Below the pieces are notes generated by a model that searched no databases, was not told where the DNA came from, and was given only the letters and a program-made list of their open reading frames with translations. A DNA stretch of 26,240 bases from DATKKX01 sp035542775 (GTDB taxonomy: Bacteria; Planctomycetota; Phycisphaerae; UBA1845; UTPLA1), in the NCBI GenBank assembly GCA_035542775.1, contig DATKKX010000322.1, forward strand, positions 1 through 26,240, read 5' to 3'. The translations under genes and the position numbers were made by a program. Each line of letters begins with the position of its first letter. Positions within the stretch are counted from its first letter, which is position 1. This document shows, piece after piece, positions 1 through 8,356 of the stretch.

Positions 1-838
1 GTCTCCACACTGCTCTGGTTGCGGGCCTTGACCTGGAACGTGTAGTTGGTGTTGGGGCTCAAGCCGGTGGCGGTATCGGTGGTGGTCTGCACCCAGGCGT
101 TGATGCCGGCGTCCCCGCCGGTGGTGGTGGAGTCGAAATACACGCCCGACGAGCCGGTGGTCAGGTTGGTGAGCGTTCCGGTGGCGGTCAGGTCAATAGT
201 GCTGAGCGTCACCGTGCCGAAGGACACGCCGGTGGGCGTTTCGATCAGCGTGGCCTGAGGAGACGTGGCGGTATAGGCCGTCTCCACGCTCTCCTGGTTG
301 CGGGCCTTGACCTGGAAGTCGTAGCTCGTGTTCGCGGTCAGGCCGGTGGCGGTGTCCGTGATCGTTTGTATCCAGGCGTTGATCCCTCCGTTGCCGCCGG
401 CGGTCGTCGAATTGAAGAAGACGCCCGAGGAGCCGGTGGTCAAGTTGGTTAATGTCCCGGTAGCGGCAAGGGTGATTGAGGTAGTCGTGGGGGTGCTGAA
501 GGACACGCCGGTGGGCGTCTCAATCAGCGTCGGCTTGGCAGCGGTGGGGCTGTAGGCGGTTTCCACGCTGTTCTGGTTGCGAGCCTTCGCCTGGAAGGTG
601 TAGCTGGTGTTGGGGCTCAGGCCGGTAGCGGTATCGGTGGTGGTCTGCACCCAGGCGTTGATACCGCCATCCCCGCCCGCGGTCGTGGAGTCGAAATACA
701 GGCCTGACGAGCCGGTGGTCAGGTTGGTCAATGTGCCGCCGGCGTTTAGCACGATCGAACTGGTGGCCACTGTTCCGAACGACACACCAGTCGGAGTCTC
801 GATGAACGTCGCAGAGGCGGCGTTGCCGGAGTAGCTGG
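1..838 (-). repeat. Tandem 279-bp (93-residue) coding repeats in the protease
   Basis: The plus-strand motif GGACACGCCGG starts at 222 and again at 501, and its slightly changed form starts at 780, giving an exact period of 279 bp. Each unit encodes a fibronectin-type-III-like module beginning ETPTGVSF and containing LTNLTTGSSG, GINAWVQT and NTNYTFQVKARNQ. Two full units and one partial unit at the window edge are visible, preceded in the protein by a more diverged module (about 838-1130). The near-identity at DNA level points to recent duplication, and copy number may be unreliable in a short-read assembly. Confidence 0.85.
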
Positions 839-3800
839 TTTCGTTGGGCGTCGGCGAAGCGCTGTCGCGTGCCTTGACCCGGTAGGTGTAACCAGTGTTC
901 GCCGTCAGTCCGGTATCGGTATAGGTCGTACTGGTCTGCCAGGCGCTATCGTTGCCGCCCGCGCCGCCGGAGACAAAGTTGAAGTAATAGGAAACCGGTG
1001 GCGAGGCGGCATCGGTCGCCGTGGTCGCGGTCATGGTGATTGAGTCCGTGCCCGCCGGAGCCGGAGCGGTAGCGAAAGTCATCGGATTCGGCGACGGCGG
1101 CGTCGTGTCGGACGGGGCCGACGAGACGCCCCAGATTTCCACGTCGTCGATGTTCCAGCCGCAGTATGTTCTCGTGCTGTTCGTGGTCCCCATGGTCCAG
1201 CGGATGTAGACCGTCGAGTGACCGTCAGCGATGGACGAGATGTCGTACGTTTGCTGTACCCAGGCCCCGTCATTCGTGGAGCTGGCCGAGCCGTTTTCCC
1301 AGATGGTGGTGAAATTCGTTCCGTCAACACTGACCCGCAGGTAGGCGTGGTCGCGCGACGACCGGTCCACACCCAGCCAGCGCCAGAACTTGAGCGAGAC
1401 AGCCGTCAGATTGCTGCAATTGATGGCGGTGGTTGTCAGGTGGTACTCGGGGATGTTGTTCGCGTAGTCGCCGTTGAGGTTATAGCCGTACACGTTTGTG
1501 CCGGTATATCCACCGGTGGGGTCGGGACTGCCGGAGGATCCTCCGCCGCCCGTGGGTTGCCCCCAGGCCCATTGTCCGCCGGAGATGGTCCAATTTGGAT
1601 TCGTGTTCATGTTCCAACTGTTGACAACCCCCGGAGTCCAGAAGGAATAGCACGCCCCGCCGTTGTTGTCGATGGTGAGATTGCCGATCTGGTCTGTGGC
1701 TTGCACCGCGAAGTAAATCCGCGACGCGTCGGGCAGACCGCTCAAGGCGATGCTGTGGGTAGTGCTGTAACCGGTCTCGCCCGCCGAACTGGTCAACGAG
1801 CCGCACGACAGACCGTAACGGACCAGGCCGTTCGCCGCCTCGCTGGTGGTGAACGTCACCGTCGCCGTTCCGCTGCCGACGCCGGTGACCTGCACGTTGC
1901 TGATCACCGGGCCCAGGCAATCCACTGTCGCCGAGGCGGTCACCTCGATGCCGTGGCCTCCCTGGCCGTTGTCGGCATCGATGTAATGGCCGGTCACTGT
2001 GTCGCCGTTAGTGACCTGCAGCACGCCGGGGCTGTTGACCGTGCTCACGCTTATGGTTCCGCGGAAGTCGGCAGTCGCCGGCCCGGTCTCGGTCAGCACT
2101 ACGGACTCGCCGGCCGGCTCCGTCGTTGACGTCAGCGTCACCGTCACTGTCTCGGCCACAGCATCATTCGTGTTCAGGTCGCAATCCACCACTTTCACGC
2201 CGACAGTTCCGTTGCAGCCGTACTGCGCGGCATCGAGGGACACCGTACCCTGTGAGGAGCATGGCGCCATCGTGGGCGCGCTACACAGCGAGAAAGATTG
2301 CGGGCCTTGCGGCACGTTGTACCCGTACACCTCCACCCGCCAGGTTCCCGCGGCCGGCGAGTTGACCAGCACTTGCTCGATGTTGTTGATGTGATCTTCC
2401 GCGGTCTGGACCGCGGGTGCCGACGGGTTCGTCGGGCTCAGCGTCCACGGATAGTGGCGTCCGTTCGAGGGGTCATAGACGCGAAGGTCCAGGTCGTTCA
2501 CCAGCGTATTGGTCACGTTTGGGGCCGCTGCGACATCGTCCCACGCCATTGTCACCTTGAGCACCGACGTGCCCGCACTGACCGGTACCGTCACCGAGTA
2601 AGTGCCCCCCTGGTCGATCTCCCCTTCCAGAAAACTGCCCGTCCGCATGAAGTCGATCGTGTCCTTGATGCGGACCGAGCCGTAGCCGAACTGGTAATCC
2701 GGTCCGACGTTGCCATGGTCCACGGCGCACTGGGCCAGCAGGATCTTCAGCGTCGAGTTGCGAAAATCGGGACGCGATGGGAAATGAGCCCGGAAGTCCT
2801 GCAACAAAAGAGCTGATATGCCGCAGACCGTCGGGCTGGCCATCGAGGTTCCGCACATTGTCGTGTAGGCAGTGTCGCCCGATGAACTGCATGACGTGAC
2901 ACCATAGTCGCCATCGCTTTGGCAGCCCGGGCCGGAGATATCCGGCTTCAACCGGCCGTCGTCGACCGGGCCCCAGCTGCTGAAAGAAGTCATCGAATCA
3001 TCGTTGGAGTTCAGCGCCCCGACGGTGATGTGGTTCTTCGCGCCCCCGGGTGGAGCCACACTGTAATAGTCGCCGTAGCCCTCGATGTCACAGCGGCTGC
3101 CCTGGCGTTCGTTGCCTGCCGCCCAGACCACCCGGAACGGCTGTCCCAGGCTCCCGCGCACGATGGCATCGATCAGGGCTGACGTGGCGCCATAGTTTCC
3201 CTGCCAAGTGCAGTCGAAACCGTTGACTTCCACGTTGCTGCCGATCGAGTTGTTGGAGATGTCTGCTCCGTACGTGTTAATGGCCTGGTTGTAGTCCGCC
3301 TCCAGATCGCCCGGGTCGGTGTAGAGGAAACCGGCTCCGCCGCTGGTCTCGAATCCGTAGGCCTCGATCGTCACCGCCGGTGCCATTCCCTTGTAAGTGG
3401 GGTTGGCCACGCCTGCTCCGCCGATGGTTCCGGCGACGTGCGTGGAGTGATCCACCGTTCCGGAGCTATCTCGCACATGCAGTCGCCCCTGGAAATCCAC
3501 GTGAGTCGAGCGCCCTGTGCCCCCGTCATACACCAGCACTGTCACGCCGGATCCATCCAGGTTGTACGGCGCCGCCTGGGCCTGGTCCGCCTGCGTCAAA
3601 GCTCGGTTACTGTCGTTCACCATGCTGAATTGCGGCAGCGGCGGTTCGATCCACTGCACGGCATCCTCCGCGGCTAGAGCCTCGATTCGGGAAAGAGGCA
3701 ACTCGATCACGGCCCCGTTGATGCTGTGCATCAGCGACCGCAGCTTGGCCTCGTGACGGTTGCAGAGAGCGATTCCGTCCGTGTTCAGGGCCACGTCGCG

Positions 3801-4328
3801 GTGGAAGATCACATAAGCCGCCACGATTTCGTCGGGTGGCGAATCCGTACCGCCCTCCGTCTTCGCCACCAGCGCCCAGGGTGGAACCTCGCCGTTTAGC
3901 AGCATGGGGTGGAGCTTGTGTTCTCTCTCTATAGGCTGCATGCCGCGCAGCAGGCCGACCGCATCGACCGCCGACGGTATCAGTCGTTCTGGGGAGATCA
4001 CGGCGAAGAAGGAGTTGTCCCCGACGTAGGAGAGCAGGTCCACGCCGGCCGCGCGCATCGCTTGCCGCACTACCGGTCTCACCGGCCCTGCGAACCGCAC
4101 CAGCACGTGCTGCCTGCCCGAGGCCGCCTGTTCCTGGGCAGCCTGTCCGAGCGAAGCCGACTGCGTCGCAGGATCCCCCCGATCGATCGTCGATCGCCAC
4201 GAAATCTGGCCCGATGTCGGTTGAGCATTCAGCCCAACCGCCGCCCAGACTCCGATGGCCACGATGGCCGACAAGGTCGGCGTTCGTTCCGATCGCGCGG
4301 TCCGCCTCTCCCCAAAGAAAGACGACAT
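1..4328 (-). CDS. Secreted subtilisin-like (S8, Kp43-type) protease with fibronectin-like repeats, C-terminus cut by window edge
   Basis: At least 1442 residues are visible and the C-terminus lies outside the window. The start is ATG at 4328, behind a strong purine-rich ribosome site (AGGGGAGGGGAGA). A basic N-terminus and a hydrophobic stretch (about residues 18-34) look like a Sec signal. Residues about 70-245 resemble an I9-type propeptide. The catalytic triad is visible: D268 in VLVYDGG, H297 in HSTHVAGT and S495 in GTSMASP, with the oxyanion Asn N406 in VVWAAGN. After the catalytic domain comes a beta domain typical of Kp43-like proteases (NDLDLRVYDP). Next are a fibronectin-like segment, a jelly-roll segment ending in GWNIDDVEIW, and then tandem fibronectin-like repeats of 93 residues. 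It is expected to act outside the cytoplasm on proteins; its substrate is unknown. The family call is firm, the role is inferred. Confidence 0.92.
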   Translation of the reverse strand, partial: MSSFFGERRTARSERTPTLSAIVAIGVWAAVGLNAQPTSGQISWRSTIDRGDPATQSASLGQAAQEQAASGRQHVLVRFAGPVRPVVRQAMRAAGVDLLSYVGDNSFFAVISPERLIPSAVDAVGLLRGMQPIEREHKLHPMLLNGEVPPWALVAKTEGGTDSPPDEIVAAYVIFHRDVALNTDGIALCNRHEAKLRSLMHSINGAVIELPLSRIEALAAEDAVQWIEPPLPQFSMVNDSNRALTQADQAQAAPYNLDGSGVTVLVYDGGTGRSTHVDFQGRLHVRDSSGTVDHSTHVAGTIGGAGVANPTYKGMAPAVTIEAYGFETSGGAGFLYTDPGDLEADYNQAINTYGADISNNSIGSNVEVNGFDCTWQGNYGATSALIDAIVRGSLGQPFRVVWAAGNERQGSRCDIEGYGDYYSVAPPGGAKNHITVGALNSNDDSMTSFSSWGPVDDGRLKPDISGPGCQSDGDYGVTSCSSSGDTAYTTMCGTSMASPTVCGISALLLQDFRAHFPSRPDFRNSTLKILLAQCAVDHGNVGPDYQFGYGSVRIKDTIDFMRTGSFLEGEIDQGGTYSVTVPVSAGTSVLKVTMAWDDVAAAPNVTNTLVNDLDLRVYDPSNGRHYPWTLSPTNPSAPAVQTAEDHINNIEQVLVNSPAAGTWRVEVYGYNVPQGPQSFSLCSAPTMAPCSSQGTVSLDAAQYGCNGTVGVKVVDCDLNTNDAVAETVTVTLTSTTEPAGESVVLTETGPATADFRGTISVSTVNSPGVLQVTNGDTVTGHYIDADNGQGGHGIEVTASATVDCLGPVISNVQVTGVGSGTATVTFTTSEAANGLVRYGLSCGSLTSSAGETGYSTTHSIALSGLPDASRIYFAVQATDQIGNLTIDNNGGACYSFWTPGVVNSWNMNTNPNWTISGGQWAWGQPTGGGGSSGSPDPTGGYTGTNVYGYNLNGDYANNIPEYHLTTTAINCSNLTAVSLKFWRWLGVDRSSRDHAYLRVSVDGTNFTTIWENGSASSTNDGAWVQQTYDISSIADGHSTVYIRWTMGTTNSTRTYCGWNIDDVEIWGVSSAPSDTTPPSPNPMTFATAPAPAGTDSITMTATTATDAASPPVSYYFNFVSGGAGGNDSAWQTSTTYTDTGLTANTGYTYRVKARDSASPTPNETSYSGNAASATFIETPTGVSFGTVATSSIVLNAGGTLTNLTTGSSGLYFDSTTAGGDGGINAWVQTTTDTATGLSPNTSYTFQAKARNQNSVETAYSPTAAKPTLIETPTGVSFSTPTTTSITLAATGTLTNLTTGSSGVFFNSTTAGGNGGINAWIQTITDTATGLTANTSYDFQVKARNQESVETAYTATSPQATLIETPTGVSFGTVTLSTIDLTATGTLTNLTTGSSGVYFDSTTTGGDAGINAWVQTTTDTATGLSPNTNYTFQVKARNQSSVE

Positions 4329-4426
4329 AATATCTCCCCTCCCCTTTTGAACGGGCTCGCTGGACCTGAAGATTCTTGAAGATCGCCTCGTGGGAGGCTC
4401 TCCACATTCACCTCTCTGTGAGGGCC

Positions 4427-4432
4427 ATTGTA
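4427..4432 (-). promoter_or_regulatory. Possible -10 element for the protease
   Basis: Read on the minus strand this is TACAAT, about 98 nt upstream of the protease start. No convincing -35 element sits at the right distance. The leader contains a small hairpin (GCCTC-GTGG-GAGGC on the plus strand, 4385-4398). The rest of the 361-nt gap 4329-4689 shows no gene I can support. Confidence 0.3.
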
Positions 4433-4689
4433 CCAGAAGCGGATGTCGAAAAGCTAGTTGGAACCGAAGAAGCAGCGTTTGTTCAAGGCGCTGAGAGGCC
4501 GGCCTTGCTGAGGGCGCGGAGGAGGGAATTCATGTCCGTCGTGGAACCGGCGCCGGACGGTGACTGGCCCAGGGGTAGTTCTGATCCAGGGGCGCGGTCT
4601 TGGCGTCCTGCTCTGGGCCTGGAGAAAGGCTCGTCGCACGGCTTCTTGGCATTACAGCAACGATTTCGTCGGAGCGTCGGGTCGTCACG

Positions 4690-4821
4690 TCAAGGCCGGG
4701 GGGCACCCGCCAGGAAGACGCGCACGAACTTGATGAGGATCAGGACCAGCAGGACGATCAGGTAGACTCTCAGGAAGTAGAGAGCGAACTTGACCATCGG
4801 TGTCGTCTTGATTCGGGGCAT
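4690..4821 (-). CDS. 43-residue single-helix membrane microprotein
   Basis: The reading frame starts with ATG at 4821 and ends with TGA at 4690-4692. It encodes 43 residues: a basic N-terminus (MPRIKTTPMVKF), a very hydrophobic stretch of about 20 residues rich in Leu, Ile and Val (around LIVLLVLILI), and then a basic segment KFVRVFLAG. This is a single transmembrane helix with positive charges on both sides. It starts 8 nt after the stop of the PRC/MgtE-N/CBS gene, so it is very likely the third gene of the transporter operon. I do not recognise a family. An auxiliary subunit or regulator of the Nramp transporter is a reasonable guess from position alone. The ribosome site is weak, so translational coupling to the upstream gene is likely. 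Confidence 0.6.
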   Translation of the reverse strand: MPRIKTTPMVKFALYFLRVYLIVLLVLILIKFVRVFLAGAPRP

Positions 4822-4829
4822 GAGTTCTC

Positions 4830-6131
4830 TCAGGCTTTTGCCCGTGTTGTCAGTCCGGACATTATGTCTTTGTAGCGGATAATGCCGAGCAGGACGTCAT
4901 GTATGTCCACCACCGGCAGCAGGCGGAAATGATATCTGGCGAACAGCTCCGCCACGTCGTCCCGCGTGTCGTCCTGTTCGGCGGCAACCACCGGCGACGC
5001 CATCAGCTCATTCAGAGCGGCGTCATCTGCTGCGAGTACCAACTCACGCAGATCCACCACACCGATGAGCATTTTGGTGTCAGGGACCACCACGTAGACA
5101 TAGGCGATCTTGTCGTGCTCATGCTTGCTTGTTCGGATCTGTTGGAGGACCTGGCCGACCTTCGCTTCCTTCGGCGCCGACACGAAATCAACCGACATCA
5201 AGGCACGGGCAGTCACTTCCCGCTCTGACAGGATCGCCCTGATGCGATCGGCGGTATCGCGAGGAAGCAGCTCGGTCATCTTGACCACGTCGTGGTGGGG
5301 CAGAACGGAGAAGAGATCGGCCAGTTGCGGGATCGACATCTCCGACAGGACCATTTGCGCCCTCTCGCGGCGCAGGTTGGCGATCAATTGCCGCTGGGCC
5401 CGCGGTTCCGCTTCGCTCAGGGCTTCGGCGGCCTTCTCGGAATCCAAGGCCGCGAAAATAGCCTGCTGCTCTTCGCGGGAGACCTCTTCGAGAGCATCCG
5501 CCAGGTCCTCACCGGGCAGTTCCTGGAGCTGCTTGCGGGTGATCGACAGGGAAACGGTGTCGGACGTGCCGACGTCCTCGAGGGAAAGAGGCTGGACGTA
5601 GCGCCAGGAAATGAAGCGGTCCCGGGCCAGGGATAATCGCTTCAGTCCCCATTTCCGCAGGAAGCCGTTGAACGAGATATCGACATGGACCAGCAGCATG
5701 CGGCCCTTGGAGGCCAGCAGGTGCACGTCATTGACCACTTCGGTCCGGCGGCCATCCATGTCAAGGATAGTTCGGCCCATCAGGTGCTCGTTGAGAAGAA
5801 GCCAGCCCGGCTGATCCACGAAGGGCGGGTACTGCGCACCGCCCTCCGGCGGGGCGACGAAGATGGCATCGTCCTCGATACGCTGGACCTTTTCCCAGGG
5901 CACGAATTCCGTGGGTTTGCCCCAGCCGTGCTCGATGTAGATGCCGACCGCCTCGGGGAACGGCTCCCCCAGGCGGAAGACCAGGTCTGACAGTTTGCCG
6001 ATGCGGTCCTTGATCTTCCCGGTGCAGATCGGGCGGTTGAGCATGTCCGAGAAGTACAGCTCCTGATAGGCCTTAGTGCCGGCGGCGGTGGCGGGCGGCT
6101 TGGAACCATGGTTGGCGGGGGGCGCACTCAT
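4830..6131 (-). CDS. Soluble PRC-barrel / MgtE N-domain / CBS-pair protein, probable Mg2+ sensor of the adjacent transporter
   Basis: The protein has 433 residues from ATG at 6131. A GTG at 6140 is in frame, but AGGTG, which overlaps the stop of the upstream Nramp gene, is spaced correctly for the ATG. The order of domains is a PRC-barrel-like domain (about 25-95, with MLNRPICTGKIKDRIG), a second PRC-like domain (about 110-170, with ILDMDGRRTEVVNDV), an MgtE N-terminal helical superhelix (about 190-300, LPGEDLADALEEV and similar repeats), and a CBS pair (about 305-430, ending DVLLGIIRYKDIMSG). There are no membrane segments, so this is not a transporter even though automated annotation may call it MgtE. 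In MgtE the N and CBS domains bind Mg2+ and gate the pore. Here they form a free cytoplasmic protein made from the same operon as an Nramp transporter, so control in trans is inferred. Confidence 0.85.
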   Translation of the reverse strand: MSAPPANHGSKPPATAAGTKAYQELYFSDMLNRPICTGKIKDRIGKLSDLVFRLGEPFPEAVGIYIEHGWGKPTEFVPWEKVQRIEDDAIFVAPPEGGAQYPPFVDQPGWLLLNEHLMGRTILDMDGRRTEVVNDVHLLASKGRMLLVHVDISFNGFLRKWGLKRLSLARDRFISWRYVQPLSLEDVGTSDTVSLSITRKQLQELPGEDLADALEEVSREEQQAIFAALDSEKAAEALSEAEPRAQRQLIANLRRERAQMVLSEMSIPQLADLFSVLPHHDVVKMTELLPRDTADRIRAILSEREVTARALMSVDFVSAPKEAKVGQVLQQIRTSKHEHDKIAYVYVVVPDTKMLIGVVDLRELVLAADDAALNELMASPVVAAEQDDTRDDVAELFARYHFRLLPVVDIHDVLLGIIRYKDIMSGLTTRAKA

Positions 6132-6140
6132 ATCGATCAC

Positions 6141-7481
6141 CTATGAAGTCGATCCCAGCCACTCCGGAAAGAGCACGGATAGGCCGTATACCGTGGATAC
6201 CGCGATGACGAAGATGGCAATGCTCCAGTTGGCGATGTTCTGCCATCGGGTGTTTACATACTGTCCCATCAGAGGCTTGTCGTTGAGGAGCAGTATGAGG
6301 AAGAGCAGCGCGGCTGGCAACAGCGTGACGGCGACGACTTGCACGAAAATCGTGATGATGTTTTGGACTTCGATGCTCGAAATCAGGGAAACGACGCCGG
6401 CCGAGAGGAGCATGGCCACATACGCGACGTAGAACCATGGCGCCTCGCGCACCGACTTGTTCAAGGAGTGGGCCCAGCCGAACACTTCGCCCATGGCCCA
6501 ACTTGTAGCCAGGGAAATGCACAGAGCTCCCAGCAGACCCGCATCGAACAAGCCGATGGCGAACAAGACCCGTGCCCAGTGACCCCAGGTGGGGCTGGGC
6601 ATCACTTGCGGCATTTTCGCGGCCGTTTGCGCCGCGGACTCAATGATGATCTGGCCACCGGGGTTGTAGTAGAAAACGGCCCCGGTGGTCACGATGATAA
6701 ACGCCGCCACCAGGCAGGTGAGGAACGAGCCGGCGAACGTATCGACCTTGCCGAACTGCACGTCTCTGATGTCCATACCCTTGTCGACGACGGCCGACTG
6801 CTGAAAGAAGATTTGCCAGGGAGTGATGGTCGTGCCGATGTTGGCCATGATCAAGGTGATCAACGCGGCCGGTGCAAAGCTGTCGCTGAAGTGGAAATGG
6901 GGCGTGATGAAACCCTTGGCTACGGCTCCCCAACCTTCGGCTACGTTGCCGGTACGCATCGCCCAAATCGCTGCGGGGATGTAGACAAGGTTGAACAGAC
7001 AGAAAAACAGGGTGATCTTCTCAAAGGTCCAGTATCGTCCGCTGATGACGATGCAAAACAGCAGCACGGTCACGCCGATGAACGTCACGATGGGGGGGAT
7101 GTTGAACAGGCTCATGGCCTGGGTCATGCCGATGTACTCGGTGACGAGCGTGAGCCAGTTGATAAGAACCAGGTCAAAAATGGAGAACCAGCCCCAGAAG
7201 GGGCCAAATCCCTCGAAGATGGCCTCGGCATTCCCCCTTTTCGTGACCGCCCCGAGGCGGACGGTCATCTCCTGCACGTAGTAAGCCATCGGCACCAGGA
7301 TGATGAAGACCCAGAGCATGTTGAAACCGGTCTTGGCGCCGGTCTGTGCGTACGTGGAGATGCCGCCCGCGTCGTTGTCCGCCACCATCGTGATGATGCC
7401 GGGCCCCACGACAGCGAGCAGGATCAACGCCCGGCGCTGCAGACGCCCCAGGCGATGAAAGGCCTTGCTGATCCAGTACAT
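6141..7481 (-). CDS. Nramp-family (SLC11-like) metal transporter with altered metal-binding motifs
   Basis: The protein has 446 residues and about 11 hydrophobic segments. Its start is ATG at 7481 with GGAG about 8 nt upstream. Canonical Nramp proteins bind Mn2+ or Fe2+ through DPGN in helix 1 and MPH in helix 6. Here the helix 1 motif reads D37-A-G-G after GPGIITMVADN, and helix 6 has TPW (T220-P-W) where MPH is expected. Loss of the helix 6 methionine is the hallmark of Nramp-related magnesium transporters, so Mg2+ is a more likely substrate than Mn2+ or Fe2+. The stop codon overlaps the ribosome site of the PRC/MgtE-N/CBS gene, which indicates tight co-expression. The Nramp fold is certain; the substrate is inferred. 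Confidence 0.9.
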   Translation of the reverse strand: MYWISKAFHRLGRLQRRALILLAVVGPGIITMVADNDAGGISTYAQTGAKTGFNMLWVFIILVPMAYYVQEMTVRLGAVTKRGNAEAIFEGFGPFWGWFSIFDLVLINWLTLVTEYIGMTQAMSLFNIPPIVTFIGVTVLLFCIVISGRYWTFEKITLFFCLFNLVYIPAAIWAMRTGNVAEGWGAVAKGFITPHFHFSDSFAPAALITLIMANIGTTITPWQIFFQQSAVVDKGMDIRDVQFGKVDTFAGSFLTCLVAAFIIVTTGAVFYYNPGGQIIIESAAQTAAKMPQVMPSPTWGHWARVLFAIGLFDAGLLGALCISLATSWAMGEVFGWAHSLNKSVREAPWFYVAYVAMLLSAGVVSLISSIEVQNIITIFVQVVAVTLLPAALLFLILLLNDKPLMGQYVNTRWQNIANWSIAIFVIAVSTVYGLSVLFPEWLGSTS

Positions 7482-7533
7482 GCACGCTGCTCCGCTTATC
7501 GACGACGCGCCGGACCTCGGCCACGAGGACGAC

Positions 7534-7617
7534 TCAACGCTTCATGCCCGGCCGCCGCTCGGGCGAGTCTACATCTGACGGTACACACGCCTGCTGGCGG
7601 CCAACCTGGCCCGACAT
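7534..7617 (-). CDS. Possible 27-residue leader peptide upstream of the transporter
   Basis: Within the inferred leader, an ATG at 7617 with AGGG six nucleotides upstream opens a 27-codon frame ending TGA at 7534. The peptide contains CVPSDVDSPERRPG, which is rich in Pro and acidic residues. It ends 52 nt before the transporter start, and a small hairpin (CCTCG-TGGC-CGAGG on the minus strand, 7515-7528) lies in between. This layout resembles leader-peptide control of Mg2+ transporter genes, but a short frame of this kind can occur by chance in GC-rich DNA. Confidence 0.22.
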   Translation of the reverse strand: MSGQVGRQQACVPSDVDSPERRPGMKR

Positions 7618-7653
7618 CGCAGACCCTGGTGCGCCGGCGCGCAAGATCGCGTA

Positions 7654-7682
7654 TTTGTACGTCGATAGACTGGCCCTGGCAA
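7654..7682 (-). promoter_or_regulatory. Promoter of the Nramp operon
   Basis: On the minus strand TTGCCA (7677-7682) and TACAAA (7654-7659) are separated by exactly 17 nt. That is five of six and four of six matches to the housekeeping -35 and -10 boxes. Transcription would begin near 7646 and leave a leader of about 165 nt. Confidence 0.5.
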
Positions 7683-7902
7683 CCGCAAATGACCCTGCTG
7701 GCGGCGGTCGGTGGGGGCGCGTTTCATCGTTCTGCCGCATCGGCCTGGGCTGTCGCCGGTTTCGCCGGACAGTTCTCCTGCGTTGCTATCGGTGGTGCCG
7801 CATGGTGAGCCCATCCGTCGGTTCTCCTGGCCATCCATGAAAGTTCCTGATACCCCGGCGCCCACTGCTCGCAACGCGTGATTGGTTCCCGAGTCCGGTT
7901 GG

Positions 7903-7941
7903 TGCCTGGCGAAGCCTGACGCACTGCGATCTCGCCAGGCA
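7903..7941. repeat. Perfect 10-bp inverted repeat
   Basis: TGCCTGGCGA (7903-7912) and its exact complement TCGCCAGGCA (7932-7941) are separated by 19 nt. There is no T-run on either side. It could be an RNA hairpin or a protein-binding site; its function is unknown. Confidence 0.5.
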
Positions 7942-8356
7942 TGGGGGTGTTGCCGCCCCTTGCCTGGTATCACGCCAGTAACTCCATGTGAGTACAGAGC
8001 GGAGCAGAGGTCTGTCGGCCGTGTTCCGCAGGCCAACACCACTCCAATCCGAGGACAAGCCAGTTCAACGGGGCAAATCCGCAGCCAGAGGAGCACGAAC
8101 TCCGTCAGCCGACGGCGAACCGCAAGGATCTTTGCGGGGCGAGAATCGATTGAGCCGGTGCATTGCCAAAGGGGAATGCCGCGTGGCGGAAGCCAAATGT
8201 CGCGGCTTGAACGCCCGTTATCGTTGGGCGATTCGCAGGTATGCGGACAGCCTCTTCTGAGAAGTATGAGCTGGCGCGATCCATTTCAGATTTGAACGGG
8301 CGCTGATGATATCGCACCACCATAAATCTTTAAGTTCTCCCCCAGAATCGCCAAAT

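Noticed and set aside
1..838. CRISPR-like array from regular spacing of repeats
   Set aside because: The 279-bp period is coding and encodes fibronectin-like modules; there are no short direct repeats with unique spacers.
4376..4765. Plus-strand frame of 129 codons
   Set aside because: It overlaps the microprotein on the other strand and the protease leader, and its translation is Arg/Ser/Pro-rich without motifs.
7482..7646. Mg2+ riboswitch (M-box) or Mn2+ yybP-ykoY riboswitch before the transporter
   Set aside because: I could not find the conserved bases of either class in the leader; a covariance search would settle it.
6339..7808. Plus-strand frame of 489 codons
   Set aside because: It is antisense to the Nramp gene; the His/Asp/Gly-rich product is the usual shadow of a membrane protein in GC-rich DNA.
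7569..8096. Minus-strand frame of 175 codons upstream of the transporter
   Set aside because: No ribosome site, no motif, Arg/Gly/Cys-rich translation, and it would span the inferred promoter.
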